Below, in pieces: positions 63,184-64,000 of a DNA stretch of 64,000 nucleotides. The stretch's first letter is position 1; each line of letters opens with the position of its first letter. The notes below the pieces were generated by a model. It did no database searches. It was not told where the DNA came from and saw only the letters and a list, made by a program, of their open reading frames with translations. The translations under genes and the position numbers were made by a program. This DNA is from Litoditis marina (taxonomy: Eukaryota > Nematoda > Chromadorea > Rhabditida > Rhabditidae). The DNA lies in assembly GCA_964036275.1 (NCBI GenBank), contig OZ038433.1, positions 37,915,336 to 37,979,335 of the forward strand, written 5' to 3'.

Positions 63184-64000
63184 TCACCTAACCTATAATA
63201 AAGTAACTATGCCGGTTTTCAAACTGCTTCAATCTGTTCACAACTTTCAACATACATACGTTAGACATTTCTAAGGAATTCGGCTCGCGCCCTTTTTATT
63301 CAAATTGATTTATTGATTTTTAGTGATCTAAAGTATGACCCCTACTCAGATTTCACGTAGCTATAACTTGCCAGCCATGCGGCCGTGACCCTAATGCTTC
63401 TCAACATCAATACAACTCGGATGGGAAACAAAGATGATGACAACAAAAAATCGATAACTTGATCTACCGCAAAGTTGACTTTAGCAAAAAAGTGCCCGAC
63501 TAGGGGGTTCAGAGCAATTTTTTGACTCCGATTTCTTTGAAATTTGTTCTATAGATATTACATCAAAATCTAAGAATGTGTTTTGAAGGAATTTTCCTGA
63601 TATTGATTTATCGATTTTTTATGAGTGTTTTTAGGTGACCTCCAGAAATTTTCATCGTTCACCATTCAATAGTGACTGGACCAATTGTCGTGAAACTCGA
63701 CTGGTGAACATAACACAAAAAAATAAATATGACCTTCAATTGACAAAAATCGATAATATCGATTTATTGATTAGTTATGAAAAGTCGTAAAAAATGAAAA
63801 GTTGGTTGTGACATTTTCAAAATGACTCAATGGCTACCATATTCCGGAAGAAGATACTATCAAACAAAATAAGACTTTTCATCGTGGCGATTTTTGACTC
63901 CTTGATTTTAACACAATTTATCGATTGTTTTATGACCTATACTCAGATTTCATGTAGCTCTAACGTGCCAGCCATGTGGACGTGACCTTAGTTATTTTCA
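63184..64000 (+). mobile_element. Non-autonomous Helitron H15, 5' part
   Basis: It starts TCACCTAACCTATAATAAAG after the CTAG of H14 and runs off the window, so its 3' end is not visible. The body resembles H1 and H2: the CTCAGATTTCACGTAGC module, GATCTACCGC, and the ATCGAT motif with GATTAGTTATG at about 63735-63779. Confidence 0.8.

Overview
The window looks like eukaryotic repeat-rich DNA, most likely from a nematode (Caenorhabditis-like). It is AT-rich, its one real gene is cut by many introns that open GTRNG and close in a short TTTCAG-type acceptor without a long pyrimidine tract, and its start codon sits just after an isolated ATTCAG that could be a spliced-leader acceptor. The species assignment is an inference. 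I found no host gene, no rRNA or tRNA gene and no CRISPR array.

Almost every base belongs to one of two things: a 471-bp satellite, or Helitron rolling-circle transposons joined head to tail, all on the + strand. Satellite blocks: A 1-13319, B 33175-37116, C 56044-56985, D 58161-61469. Helitron chains: chain 1 (H1-H8) 13320-33174, chain 2 (H9-H11) 37117-56043, chain 3 (H12) 56986-58160, chain 4 (H13-H15) 61470-64000, running off the end. Each complete element starts TCACC and ends in a GC-rich hairpin followed by CTAG. The next element, or the satellite, starts on the following T, as expected from Helitron insertion between A and T. Chains 1, 2 and 3 all enter the satellite at the same point of the 471-bp monomer (CTAA|TACATAAC).

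Only H9 (37117-53371, about 16.3 kb) codes for protein. By hand I can join 35 exons between 38300 and 51279 into one open frame of 5952 nt (1983 codons plus stop), with every splice phase agreeing. The product has a lysine-rich and acidic N-terminal extension, a CxxC zinc-finger-like Helitron N-terminal region, a HUH/two-tyrosine Rep nuclease and a PIF1-type helicase. It appears intact and is the obvious source of transposase for the non-coding elements, which share its 5' terminus, its 3' hairpin or both.

The other elements are non-coding mosaics. Several carry tandem copies of their own 5' part (1180 bp x4, x2 and x1 plus a fragment; 501 bp x3), and 20726-28789 is two apparently identical 4032-bp blocks. 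The 3' quarter of the satellite monomer is visibly homologous to part of the 1180-bp Helitron unit, so satellite and transposon appear to share ancestry. The short ORFs outside H9 are chance frames copied with the repeats.
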